Shown: positions 44,538 to 52,838 of the stretch, piece after piece
Position numbering within the stretch: position 1 is the first letter of the stretch
How the letters are laid out: each line of letters begins with the position of its first letter
Source: Planctomycetota bacterium
GTDB lineage: Bacteria; Planctomycetota; Planctomycetia; Pirellulales; Pirellulaceae
Reading direction: 5' to 3'
Length of the DNA: 64,000 nucleotides
Assembly (NCBI GenBank): GCA_026692865.1
Contig: JAPLNI010000026.1
Span: 32,395-96,394 of the forward strand
Position numbers and translations under genes: made by a program
Notes under the pieces: model-generated
Databases searched by the model: none
Seen by the model: the letters and a program-made list of their open reading frames with translations, nothing else
Told to the model about the DNA's origin: nothing

Positions 44538-45245
44538 TTATCGTCCTTCGGGTGGATAGATCAAGCAGCCGCAGCTGGTGCAGACGACGGGCTCTTGCAT
44601 GAGCAGTCGATCGATCGTGCGTGGCGACAGACTTGTGTTACAACCGCCACAAGAGTTGCCTTCCAGTACAGCCAACGCTTCTTCCTGGCGAAGAGCAACC
44701 AGACGTCGGTAAGTACCTGCCAGGTCTCCTTCGAGTCTCGCTTCGGTTGCCGCCAAATCTTCAGTTATTCGTGCCAAGTCGGCTTCCAATGAAACTCGAC
44801 GAGCCTCCGTGTTGGCGGCTACTTTTTCCGATTCGGACTTATTTTGTTTGCAGCGAAGCTCAAAATCGGGCGTTGCTGCGACGAGGCTGTCGATCGTCTC
44901 AAGCAACTCCAGAATCTCGTCCGACAAGACCGCGTTGGCTTGCGTGTCGGCTGCGATCTGGTCCTTGAGGGCTTGGTATTCGCGGTCCGTTTTGCACATA
45001 TTCATCTTGCCTTCAACGCTGAAGATTTTGGCTTCGCGTTCACGCAATTGAAGTTGCTTGCGATCGGCATCCATACGTGTTTTCTTAATCAGCTCGCGAT
45101 GTGTGTGCTCGTCAGCAATAGCTGTTTCGTAGTGCGTTTGAGCAATCTTCACCATTCGTGGGCCTCGCTCGAGCTGGCTGCGAATATCGGCTTGCTGAAC
45201 CAAGATACGATGCAACCTGCGGAGAATTTCGATCACTTCACTCAT
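44538..45245 (-). CDS. Coiled-coil zinc-ribbon protein (DUF164/CdsZ type)
   Basis: The product has 235 residues. There is a long antiparallel coiled coil (about 1-190) containing GKMNMCKTDREYQALKDQIA, the conserved 'K.n.EY.aL..Ei' part. A C4 zinc ribbon at the C-terminus, SCGGCNTSLSPRTIDRLLMQ with VVCTSCGCLIY, completes it. Family members are reported to bind RNA or act as scaffold factors. The frame is open to 45323, but ATG 45245 (MSEVIEILRRLHRILVQQ) matches family starts. Confidence 0.85.
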   Translation of the reverse strand: MSEVIEILRRLHRILVQQADIRSQLERGPRMVKIAQTHYETAIADEHTHRELIKKTRMDADRKQLQLREREAKIFSVEGKMNMCKTDREYQALKDQIAADTQANAVLSDEILELLETIDSLVAATPDFELRCKQNKSESEKVAANTEARRVSLEADLARITEDLAATEARLEGDLAGTYRRLVALRQEEALAVLEGNSCGGCNTSLSPRTIDRLLMQEPVVCTSCGCLIYPPEGR

Positions 45246-45518
45246 TATTATCCGCGAATCTGCACTGTTGTGAGAAAGCTCAACCGAGAAGGCTCGATCG
45301 AGAAAGAACAAATCCTTATCCAAGACGTTTTACCATGAGTTCCAAGTATAGTCGGGATCTCTGGAAACGAAAGGACGCTTGCCCTTTGGGTCCCAGTTCA
45401 AATCGGACCTCGACGCCGTCAAACACCAGTAGGATGGGACCAAAGTCCCGTCCGAACGTTTGTTTAGATATAAGTCGTTCGGATAAGTGGCCCCAAACAA
45501 CGGGTTAGCGGGCCCAAG

Positions 45519-47276
45519 TCACTGCGGTATCGGGCGGAAGCCTTGGATTCTTCCTCGCGGAGCAAGCCCCTCGACGTCGACAGGAAGTTCCAGGCGATGT
45601 GCTCCGATGTTTCCCGCTTGATCGAAAGCTTCGATTTGCAGGTAGACTCGCGCTGGCAAGTTTGGATCGGCTCGCCAAACGTAACGTCCCGAATTTTCGT
45701 AGCCACTGACGATCGTTGTCCAAGGACCGGTCGGGACTTCGCTGTACGAAAGTTTAATGGGTCGATCGCTGAACTGTTCGTCTTGAGCACTAAATTCGAT
45801 GACCATCGCACCGCTTTCGTTGCCTCGACCGTATACGGCTGATACTAAACGAGCCGAAGGGAGTTTCGTATCTACAAAAATCCATGCGTCAGCATTATCA
45901 CCGTTGCGAGGTCGATTGGCAGTCATACCGTTCGCTCCAACCAGCACCATCCGAAAACCAAAGAGCCCCTCGGTTTCAACCGAAATATCAAAAGGCGTTT
46001 TTCCATCCGGGTCGGTTCCCCACAACTCCCAAATTTGTCCTTCGTCGATGGTTCCCCACAGTTCGACCGCTGCTACTTGCGAGCCCCCGTGTTGGTCTAC
46101 CGCATAGTCCAAACTAAAGGCCTTCGAACTGCTATGGTAAGGTTTCTGCTCGATCGAACGCGTGGTACCAGTAGGCGCTCTCGCAGGTGATGGAACTGGT
46201 AAGGCGATTGGTGTTTGTTGTGGTTTGTTGGATGATTGCACATTATCGCCAGAGAGTCCGCCCAAAAACAGAGGCGACGCATTCGAATCTTGCGAAGCTG
46301 CGATCGAAGGCAACGACCCAAGGCCATCGCTTCGTGCGTCAACAGAAGCATTTGTGCTGATGAGTGTATCTTTGGTAATCGATTGGAACTGATAGCCGTT
46401 TGATTTTGACGTCGGTACACTGGTGCTTGTTTGCGAAGGAACTGCCGTAATCGGTGGACCTGCTATGGGCCCGCTGCCCAGTCTTGCAACCGAGGTGCTT
46501 CCTTGTGGTCCAGTGACCTGTGCGCTACTAATATTTGTCTTGCTGGATTGCGAACTGTTACTAAAGGGGCTTGTCGGAGGGGAGTTCCTGCCGCTTGCTA
46601 ATTGCATGCCTGTGGGGGCAGTTGCCGTGCGAGGAAGTTGAGGCAATCGAGTCACATCAGACTCGTTCCCAGCCGCGTCTTTGGCGACTAAGCGGACGAC
46701 CAACTGCCTAACCGTACTTGAAACGTTCAGCATACCGCGGCCGCTCAACTCAGTCGAACTCTTGCGGTTCGTATCGAAACTCGCAGCAATCCAACTACCT
46801 GTAAACTCGGTCTGATACTCGAGTCGGATCGATTCGATTCGCGGATTGGTCTCGATGATTGCGAAGCTTGCAACCAATTGCCCTTTCGCATCGGTGTCAA
46901 CTTCTAAAGTTAATTCGGGACTGGTCGTGTCCACTAAGACTCGTAGCGGTTTTGCTCCAGGGTCAAAGGCTTGTCCCAGGTTGTCGATCGTCTTGATTCG
47001 GAAAAGATACAGCCCATCCCCCTGGGAAGTGAAGCGAAACTGCCGGGCCCGAACTCCATCGCGAGCATAAGGAAGCCAAGTCATCCCTTCGTCGGTCGAG
47101 ATCTCTAGAAGAACTGCCGAAGGCTGCGATCCATCAGTATCAATATGAAAAGGGATCGTGAACTCGTTCTTTGACCAATAAATCGTTTCGGGTTGCTCGC
47201 CAAATGCAACGGTTGCACACAAATGTGATGACGCACACCAAAAGAAGAATGCAAAAGCTTTGAGTCGATTGTTCAC
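45519..47276 (-). CDS. Secreted Ig/fibronectin-like multidomain protein
   Basis: The product has 585 residues with a GTG start at 47276 and signal peptide (FAFFFWCASSHLCATVAFGE). An N-terminal beta-sandwich contains FRIKTIDNLGQAFDPGAKPL and LVDTTSPELTLEVD. A Ser/Thr/Pro-rich linker of about 130 residues follows. A C-terminal module repeats the pattern: WIFVDTKLPSARLVSAVYGR, then WRADPNLPARVYLQIEAFDQ and AGNIG. The repeated 'D.t.P...l......v.D.aGN' motif is typical of Ig-like/FN3 domains. Role unknown. The 45246-45518 gap after it holds a small hairpin (GGGAC-CAAA-GTCCC) but no gene. Confidence 0.65.
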   Translation of the reverse strand: MNNRLKAFAFFFWCASSHLCATVAFGEQPETIYWSKNEFTIPFHIDTDGSQPSAVLLEISTDEGMTWLPYARDGVRARQFRFTSQGDGLYLFRIKTIDNLGQAFDPGAKPLRVLVDTTSPELTLEVDTDAKGQLVASFAIIETNPRIESIRLEYQTEFTGSWIAASFDTNRKSSTELSGRGMLNVSSTVRQLVVRLVAKDAAGNESDVTRLPQLPRTATAPTGMQLASGRNSPPTSPFSNSSQSSKTNISSAQVTGPQGSTSVARLGSGPIAGPPITAVPSQTSTSVPTSKSNGYQFQSITKDTLISTNASVDARSDGLGSLPSIAASQDSNASPLFLGGLSGDNVQSSNKPQQTPIALPVPSPARAPTGTTRSIEQKPYHSSSKAFSLDYAVDQHGGSQVAAVELWGTIDEGQIWELWGTDPDGKTPFDISVETEGLFGFRMVLVGANGMTANRPRNGDNADAWIFVDTKLPSARLVSAVYGRGNESGAMVIEFSAQDEQFSDRPIKLSYSEVPTGPWTTIVSGYENSGRYVWRADPNLPARVYLQIEAFDQAGNIGAHRLELPVDVEGLAPRGRIQGFRPIPQ

Positions 47277-47678
47277 TGCCGCAAGTCCGCCCTCAGTAAA
47301 AAGAGGCCTCAGCGATCCTACACTCTTTTGCTATCGACCAACCTGGTTGCCAATGATTGACGAATTCAACGCAGACCTTTCATCTTCCGCAAACTAACAA
47401 ATGCAACGCGTCGAAAAGATTACCGTCGAGCCTTCATTTAGCAACATAAGCCGATCTTTAAGAAGTTTGGATGAATATCGACTAACGCTTGGAGATCATA
47501 GGTTCTGATTGAAATCAATGCAGTAAGCATCCAAATTTCAGGTCCAAGTAGATCGCCGGCCGCAACTGTCAGTTGGTGTTAAAAAAGGGAAACACGGCTG
47601 ACTGCACATAGCAGATGCTTTTTGGTTACACTTGACGTATTGCTCGCCTATTTACCCCCTCCCAGTTAATGGATCATT
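47277..47678. other. 400-bp divergent intergenic region
   Basis: This sits between the Ig-like gene (minus) and the DUF1080 gene (plus), so both promoters should lie here. I see no coding frame and no family A or B repeat. A short TTGAC-containing stretch at 47631-47641 could be a -35 element, but no matching -10 is clear. Confidence 0.35.
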
Positions 47679-48395
47679 ATGCGCAATCTACTGAATCGAC
47701 TTTGCATTGTTGTGACCGCACTCTCCGCTTTCGGCCTCGGCGCTTGGACCCAAGCCGAAGATGCAATAAAACCGCTTAACACGCTTTCGTCCGATGAAAT
47801 CGCAGCAGGATGGAAACCGCTGTTCGATGGAAAATCGACTGAAGGTTGGCGGAACTACAAGAAAGATTCGGTCAACGCAGGATGGAAAGTCGTCGATGGT
47901 GCACTGGTTCGCAGCGAAAAAGGGGCTGGTGACTTAATCTCGAAGAATCAATACGGATCTTTCGAACTACGAATCGATTTCAAGATTAGTCCTGAAGGCA
48001 ATAGCGGCATCATTTATCATCTCAACGAAGACAACAATTCGCCTTGGCAGTCGGGGCCTGAAATTCAAATCCAGGACAACTTAGCAGGACATGATCCGCA
48101 AAAGTGTGGATGGCTATACCAGCTTTACCCAGCCACGGTCGATGCCACCAAACCAGCGGGCGAGTGGAACACGTTGCAGATTCTGATCACTCCAGAAAAA
48201 TGTGTTCACACGATGAATGGTGTGAAGTACTGCGAATACGTAAAGGGAAGTAAGGACTGGGACGAAAAAGTAGCAGCCAGCAAGTTCTCCAAGTTCAAAG
48301 GCTTTGGAAAACCAACCTCAGGTTTCATCTGTCTTCAAGATCATAATGACCTGGTCTCTTATCGAAACATCTATATTCGCGAACTTGATAAGTAA
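47679..48395 (+). CDS. Secreted DUF1080 (3-keto-disaccharide hydrolase fold) protein
   Basis: The product has 238 residues. The signal peptide (MRNLLNRLCIVVTALSAFGL) is followed by a jelly-roll domain: AAGWKPLFDGKSTEGWRNYK is the family's opening, GDLISKNQYGSFELRIDFKI and SPEGNSGIIYHL its core, and PSGPEIQIQD-like SGPEIQIQDN the substrate-side motif. GFICLQDHNDLVSYRNIYIR ends it. DUF1080 proteins are greatly expanded in planctomycetes, and some cleave 3-keto-glycosides. Substrate here is unknown. Confidence 0.92.
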   Translation: MRNLLNRLCIVVTALSAFGLGAWTQAEDAIKPLNTLSSDEIAAGWKPLFDGKSTEGWRNYKKDSVNAGWKVVDGALVRSEKGAGDLISKNQYGSFELRIDFKISPEGNSGIIYHLNEDNNSPWQSGPEIQIQDNLAGHDPQKCGWLYQLYPATVDATKPAGEWNTLQILITPEKCVHTMNGVKYCEYVKGSKDWDEKVAASKFSKFKGFGKPTSGFICLQDHNDLVSYRNIYIRELDK

Positions 48396-48401
48396 GCGAA
48401 C

Positions 48402-50099
48402 CTAGTTTAACGGCAAACGAAACGCGGCGGCTTCTCGATCATTACGAACCACGAGGATGTCGCCGGCCAGGGCAATGTTGTTCCAAGTCTTGCTAGAAAG
48501 TGCTTCAAATTTGGTGAGCTCTTGATGCGAATCAGATGACGCGTGAACCAGCACCACTTCACCCGACTCGGCTAGTATCAGCAGCTTATCTTGAACAAGC
48601 AGCATCTTTCCGTGCCCGTATCTGCCACGCTTCCACGTTTGCTGGCCATTCTTTAAATCGATGCATGCGAGAATGCCGTTGTCGAATCCATATGCGTGGT
48701 TTGCATAGACCACAAAGTTTGAAAGCTTCGATTTGAGTTGCTTCGATTCCCAGAGCACCTCTGAAAACCATTGATCATTGGCTCGTGTGATTTTTAGTAG
48801 CGCCGTACCTTTGTCATATCCAGATGAAATCAGCACTTTCGCCCATATGTTTCCCATTGAATCGGTACCTGTCGCGTCATCAATCTGGTCTTCCGAAAGT
48901 ACCATCGGTTGTGCAACGTTAACTCGCGAGTCCCCCTGAGTCACCCAAGGTTGCAGCCACAAACTTTCGCCCAGCTCATTGTAGCTTTGAAGGCCTGCGC
49001 CATTGAAGCTGAGGATTTGATTATGGCCGCAAAGACTTACCGCGACCGGCGATGAATACGAGGCAGGGTCGTCTCCAGATCGCCAAACTTCGCTTCCTGT
49101 TTTGGCATCGAATGCAATCGCCGAGCCGCCTTTGCCTGCACCAGGGGTTACGACTACCAATCCATTATGAACAAGCGGTGAACCAGACATGCCGAACAGA
49201 AGATTTTGACTTGCTGGATCATCAAATACCGATTGCTTCCAAATAAGTTTACCAGACTTGAAATCGATACATGTAAGAACGCCAGTCGCTCCAAAGGAAT
49301 AGACTCGGCCATCATGAATACTCGGTGTCGTTCGCGGTCCATCACCATGTTCATGATTGAATCGAAGCTTTTCGCCGTGACTCCATAATTCTGATCCAGT
49401 TCGCACGTCATAGCAGACCACGCATTCCTGATCGTCTCGTTGTTCAAGATTGACTGCAGCATTTCCAACAATCGCAAAACTCGACCAGCCAAGCCCAACA
49501 GGATGCCGCCATAATAGCTGGGGCGGCTTTTCATCCCAGTTAGCCGGTAGCGAAAATCGATCGATCTGCGCTGTACGTCCTTTGCCAAGTAGTTCTGGAA
49601 AATCGGAGTCCGTGCCTTGAAAAAGATCCTCGGCGACAACACTCAAGTCCTTTGTTGTCCGTGAAGTCAAATAAGTTTTGATCTTGTCTTCTGCCTTAGG
49701 AGTCCACACCCATGCATAGCGTGGAGTTCGATTACCAAAGTAGTCATCGACACGCACAAGATTTGCAAATCCTAAGTATGCCACTATCACCAACGCACCG
49801 ATCATCAAAATTTGTCTACCGCTAGGACGGAAGTGAAAAATTGCGATCATTCCAGCAATGATGGCTGCAAGCTGGACGGCTAGATAAAAGCACATTCCAT
49901 CAAGTCCGATGAAAAGCAGACGTGTTCGTTCTTCTTGTGCCCAGTTGTAGAGGCCGATCGTAAAGTTTGCCCCAAACCATAATCCAAATACGATCAGCGA
50001 AACCTTCAAAAGCGACAACCGCTTCTTGCTCCGCTGGATCGGTTCGCCGCCAGACTGATCATCGTTGGTATTATCGGGTATTTGCTCGGAAAAAGTCAT
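48402..50099 (-). CDS. PQQ-like beta-propeller membrane protein (BamB/YfgL-like repeats)
   Basis: The product has 565 residues. Three N-terminal spans (about 26-50, 62-85, 90-110) are followed by an eight-bladed-type propeller. Repeated blade motifs are visible: CYDVRTGSELWSHGEKLRF, CIDFKSGKLIWKQSVF, AFDAKTGSEVWRSGDDPASY and CIDLKNGQQTWKRGRYG. No quinoprotein catalytic residues are evident, so a structural or scaffold role is likely. ATG 50099 is preferred over an upstream TTG. Convergent with the DUF1080 gene, 6 bp apart. Confidence 0.82.
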   Translation of the reverse strand: MTFSEQIPDNTNDDQSGGEPIQRSKKRLSLLKVSLIVFGLWFGANFTIGLYNWAQEERTRLLFIGLDGMCFYLAVQLAAIIAGMIAIFHFRPSGRQILMIGALVIVAYLGFANLVRVDDYFGNRTPRYAWVWTPKAEDKIKTYLTSRTTKDLSVVAEDLFQGTDSDFPELLGKGRTAQIDRFSLPANWDEKPPQLLWRHPVGLGWSSFAIVGNAAVNLEQRDDQECVVCYDVRTGSELWSHGEKLRFNHEHGDGPRTTPSIHDGRVYSFGATGVLTCIDFKSGKLIWKQSVFDDPASQNLLFGMSGSPLVHNGLVVVTPGAGKGGSAIAFDAKTGSEVWRSGDDPASYSSPVAVSLCGHNQILSFNGAGLQSYNELGESLWLQPWVTQGDSRVNVAQPMVLSEDQIDDATGTDSMGNIWAKVLISSGYDKGTALLKITRANDQWFSEVLWESKQLKSKLSNFVVYANHAYGFDNGILACIDLKNGQQTWKRGRYGHGKMLLVQDKLLILAESGEVVLVHASSDSHQELTKFEALSSKTWNNIALAGDILVVRNDREAAAFRLPLN

Positions 50100-50280
50100 G
50101 AGCGATATCAATCGAAGATGGAACGAAAAAATATTGACTTCGAAAGATACACCTCGATTGGGAGTTTAAAGCGATTGGTGACGCCACGCGTTCGACGAAA
50201 AGTCTGTGCGAAGGCGACCTTGACGTTCGTGCCGATTCTAACGAACGGACGGAAGGTTCAATCTGGCCTAAAACGCAAAA

Positions 50281-50628
50281 CTAGATTGCTTCTGACCCGC
50301 GTTCGCCGGTTCGGATACGAATGCAGTCGTCCATTGGAAGGACGAAGATCTTGCCATCTCCGATTTCGCCTTTCTCGCCCGTCTTGGCACCCTTCAAGAT
50401 GGCCTGGATGGTAGGCTCGACGAACTCCTCGTTGACTGCGATTTGCAATTGGACTTTTCGAAGCAGGTTGATGGCAAAATCGGGTCCACGATAAGAAGAC
50501 GCCTGCCCTTTTTGCCTGCCAAATCCTTGGCAGTCCACAACCGTTAATCGAAAGACTTCGACTTCGGTGAGTGCTTCCTTGACCGCTTCTAGGCGGCTGG
50601 GTTGAACAATAGCGATTATCAATTTCAT
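50281..50628 (-). CDS. glnB: PII nitrogen-regulatory protein with Phe at the uridylylation site
   Basis: The product has 115 residues. MKLIIAIVQPSRLEAVKEAL opens the fold, and FGRQKGQASSYRGPDFAINL is the T-loop. GEIGDGKIFVLPMDDCIRIR is the C-terminal signature. By direct count Tyr46 is present but residue 51, the Tyr uridylylated by GlnD in proteobacteria, is Phe, so that modification is impossible. The gene follows argF by 17 bp in an argB-argF-glnB order, which suggests that this PII senses 2-oxoglutarate/ATP and controls N-acetylglutamate kinase. No amtB adjoins it. Confidence 0.93.
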   Translation of the reverse strand: MKLIIAIVQPSRLEAVKEALTEVEVFRLTVVDCQGFGRQKGQASSYRGPDFAINLLRKVQLQIAVNEEFVEPTIQAILKGAKTGEKGEIGDGKIFVLPMDDCIRIRTGERGSEAI

Positions 50629-50644
50629 CGCGAGACTGCCATTC

Positions 50645-51592
50645 TCAATTGAGTTGTAATTGACTTCGGTTCAGCTGTTTGTTTTCTACTGCCAGCCATG
50701 CCAGCAGCCCCTTTTGAAGGTGCATTCTATTTCCAGCTTGTGGAATCACCAAACTTTGATCGGACTCGATCACTTGGTGCGTAATTTCTTCACCACGATG
50801 AGCCGGTAAGCAGTGGAGTACTTTACAGTGGTTGGGTGCGTGGGCCATCAATTCGCCGTTGACTTGAAACGCAGCGAAATCCTTCTGCCGCTCTTTGGCT
50901 TCATCTTCCTGTCCCATGCTGGTCCAAACATCTGTGTAGACAAAGTCAGCACCACTCAACATGGCTTTTGCGTCCGTTGACTGAGCCGCATCCAAATCAT
51001 CGCAGTCGGCAGCGACCTGATCTAACCACTCTTGTTCGATCTGGTAATCGGTAGGGCCTAAGAGTCGAAACTTCATTCCAGCGAGCCCGCATGCGTGGAG
51101 TACCGAGCGGGCAACATTATTTCCATCGCCAACGAACGTCAACTGCTTGCCTGTGAGATCACCCACTGCTTCGCGCATCGTCATGACATCGGCCATCGCT
51201 TGGCACGGGTGCGCTCGATCTGTCAAACCGTTAATGATTGGAATGCAATTGAATGAGGCAAGCTCGACAACCGTATCGTGCGAAAATGTGCGACACACCA
51301 CATACTGACAGTATTCACCGAGGACTCGGATAAAATCGCTAGCTGTTTCACGTTGTTGCCATCCCACGTCTTGCGTGAGGTACAACGGAGTTCCGCCAAG
51401 TTGTGTGACACCCGCTTCGAAGCTGACGCGAGTTCTCAAGCTCGGCTTTTCAAACAGAAGTGCGAGTGTTTGCCCTGGGAGAAGCGGCTCACGGTAGCCC
51501 TCAGCCCATCGGGTCTTCAAATGCCGCGCGATCTTTTCAATGTCGTGAAATTCTTCGCTCGTCAGATCGAATAGTGTTAGTAAATGTCTCAT
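50645..51592 (-). CDS. argF: Ornithine carbamoyltransferase
   Basis: It forms citrulline from ornithine and carbamoyl phosphate. The product has 315 residues. LLFEKPSLRTRVSFEAGVTQ is the carbamoyl-phosphate site (SLRTR in place of the commoner STRTR). CRTFSHD, the HPCQAMADVMTMREA segment and HCLPAHRGEEITHQV are the other signatures. It lies between argB (6 bp upstream) and glnB. Confidence 0.95.
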   Translation of the reverse strand: MRHLLTLFDLTSEEFHDIEKIARHLKTRWAEGYREPLLPGQTLALLFEKPSLRTRVSFEAGVTQLGGTPLYLTQDVGWQQRETASDFIRVLGEYCQYVVCRTFSHDTVVELASFNCIPIINGLTDRAHPCQAMADVMTMREAVGDLTGKQLTFVGDGNNVARSVLHACGLAGMKFRLLGPTDYQIEQEWLDQVAADCDDLDAAQSTDAKAMLSGADFVYTDVWTSMGQEDEAKERQKDFAAFQVNGELMAHAPNHCKVLHCLPAHRGEEITHQVIESDQSLVIPQAGNRMHLQKGLLAWLAVENKQLNRSQLQLN

Positions 51593-51598
51593 AGAAGC

Positions 51599-52513
51599 TT
51601 ACCTATCGCGTCTTGCAACTATCTCCGTTCCAACACCAGCCGTGGTGAAGATCTCTAAAAGCAATGAGTGCCTTAACCGTCCGTCGACAATGTGTACTTT
51701 TTTGACTCCACGCCGAAGAGTCGCGAGGCATGCTTCGACCTTTGGGATCATGCCACCGACAATGACACCGGACTGAATTAATTCTTCCGCTTCGTCTGCG
51801 GTCAGCGAGTGAATCACGCTGTTGGGATCATCTTTATCGCGTCGGACTCCATTGACATCGCTGACGTAGATAAGTTTTTCTGCGCCCAAAGATTCTGCAA
51901 CTGCCATCGCCGCCGTATCTGCGTTGACGTTGTACTTTTGGCCATTCTCATCGATCGCCATCGAAGGGATCACCGGAATCTGTTCGGTGTAGGTCATCGA
52001 TTCTATTGTCTGTCGATCCACTCGAGTGACATTACCGACGAACCCCAAGTCGATCGGAGCTTGCCCAGCCTCTTCAAGCATTAACTTTTCACCAAAAAGT
52101 ACTTGGGTGGTTTTGAAGTTGAAGTTCATGGCCCGTCCGCCAAGTCGTTCAATTTCTGCAGTCAGAGATTCATTTACGTCACCGGCGAGGACTTTTTCCA
52201 CAATTTCGAGCGTCTTGGCATCGGTCACACGTCGGCCTTTGACCCATACCGGTTCAATCTTAGCTTCTTCCATCGCTTTGTTGATTGACGGTCCGCCTCC
52301 GTGAACGATTACCGGTCGCATCCCAACCGATTCCATAAAGATGACATCCAGTAAAATATGGTGCATCGACTGCGTATCATCCATCAATGAGCCACCAAGT
52401 TTGATGACCGTAGTTTTGCCACGAAATCGCCGGATCCACCCCATCGCTTCGATGAGTGTATCGGCTTTGGCAATAGCTCGAATGGCCGCCTCGTTTGCTG
52501 TCGGTTGGTTCAT
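51599..52513 (-). CDS. argB: Acetylglutamate kinase, arginine-sensitive type
   Basis: It phosphorylates N-acetylglutamate, usually the controlled step of arginine synthesis. The product has 304 residues. An N-terminal helix ([20 protein letters not shown]) precedes the kinase core; this helix is characteristic of hexameric arginine-inhibited enzymes, the type also bound by PII. Core motifs are [28 protein letters not shown] and [18 protein letters not shown] 52513 is chosen; a 12-residue upstream extension is unconserved. First gene of argB-argF-glnB. Confidence 0.96.
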   Translation of the reverse strand: MNQPTANEAAIRAIAKADTLIEAMGWIRRFRGKTTVIKLGGSLMDDTQSMHHILLDVIFMESVGMRPVIVHGGGPSINKAMEEAKIEPVWVKGRRVTDAKTLEIVEKVLAGDVNESLTAEIERLGGRAMNFNFKTTQVLFGEKLMLEEAGQAPIDLGFVGNVTRVDRQTIESMTYTEQIPVIPSMAIDENGQKYNVNADTAAMAVAESLGAEKLIYVSDVNGVRRDKDDPNSVIHSLTADEAEELIQSGVIVGGMIPKVEACLATLRRGVKKVHIVDGRLRHSLLLEIFTTAGVGTEIVARRDR

Positions 52514-52675
52514 GAAAAATGGCTGTTCAACAGAAAACGCCCAGCACAAGCCACTTCGGAAATCGGGGCTAGCTGGGCGTGGGAAAACCCCAGATTTTAG
52601 TTGAAGAGAGCCTACTTTGTCAACCTAGCAGAACAAATCGCTCTTCTAGGCAACAAGCGGGGCGGTGTTACTTCT

Positions 52676-52805
52676 ACCGAGCCGAGAACGCTAGCTCCGG
52701 GTTCCCCCCGGTAAGCTTTCTATCAATTCAAAATTTAAATCGCCCGCGTCACCCGTGGCTAGCGCCATCGGCTCAGGGCATCCTTAGCTAACGCCAGCGG
52801 CTCAA
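52676..52805 (+). repeat. Family A palindromic repeat, intergenic 102-bp pair plus a third half (A7)
   Basis: The pair at 52676-52777 has a degenerate left arm (GAGCCGAGAACGCTAGCTCC, variable pair G:C) and a clean right arm (T:A). A third half-unit ends at 52805, with TTGAGCCGCTGGCGTTAGC as reverse complement (T:A). Its right end lies 33 bp past the nadB stop, and it separates nadB from argB; it could act as a 3' hairpin for nadB. Confidence 0.85.
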
Positions 52806-52838
52806 TTTTGCGGCAGCCAAAAACAGTGAGGGAAACTG

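Noticed and set aside
45390-45420. GTTCAAATC resembling a tRNA T-loop
   Set aside because: The flanking bases do not form a T-stem, and there is no acceptor or anticodon arm.
45310-45508. Possible plus-strand ORF starting MSSKYSRDLWKRKD
   Set aside because: Short, without homology that I recognise, and followed by a hairpin; too weak to annotate.
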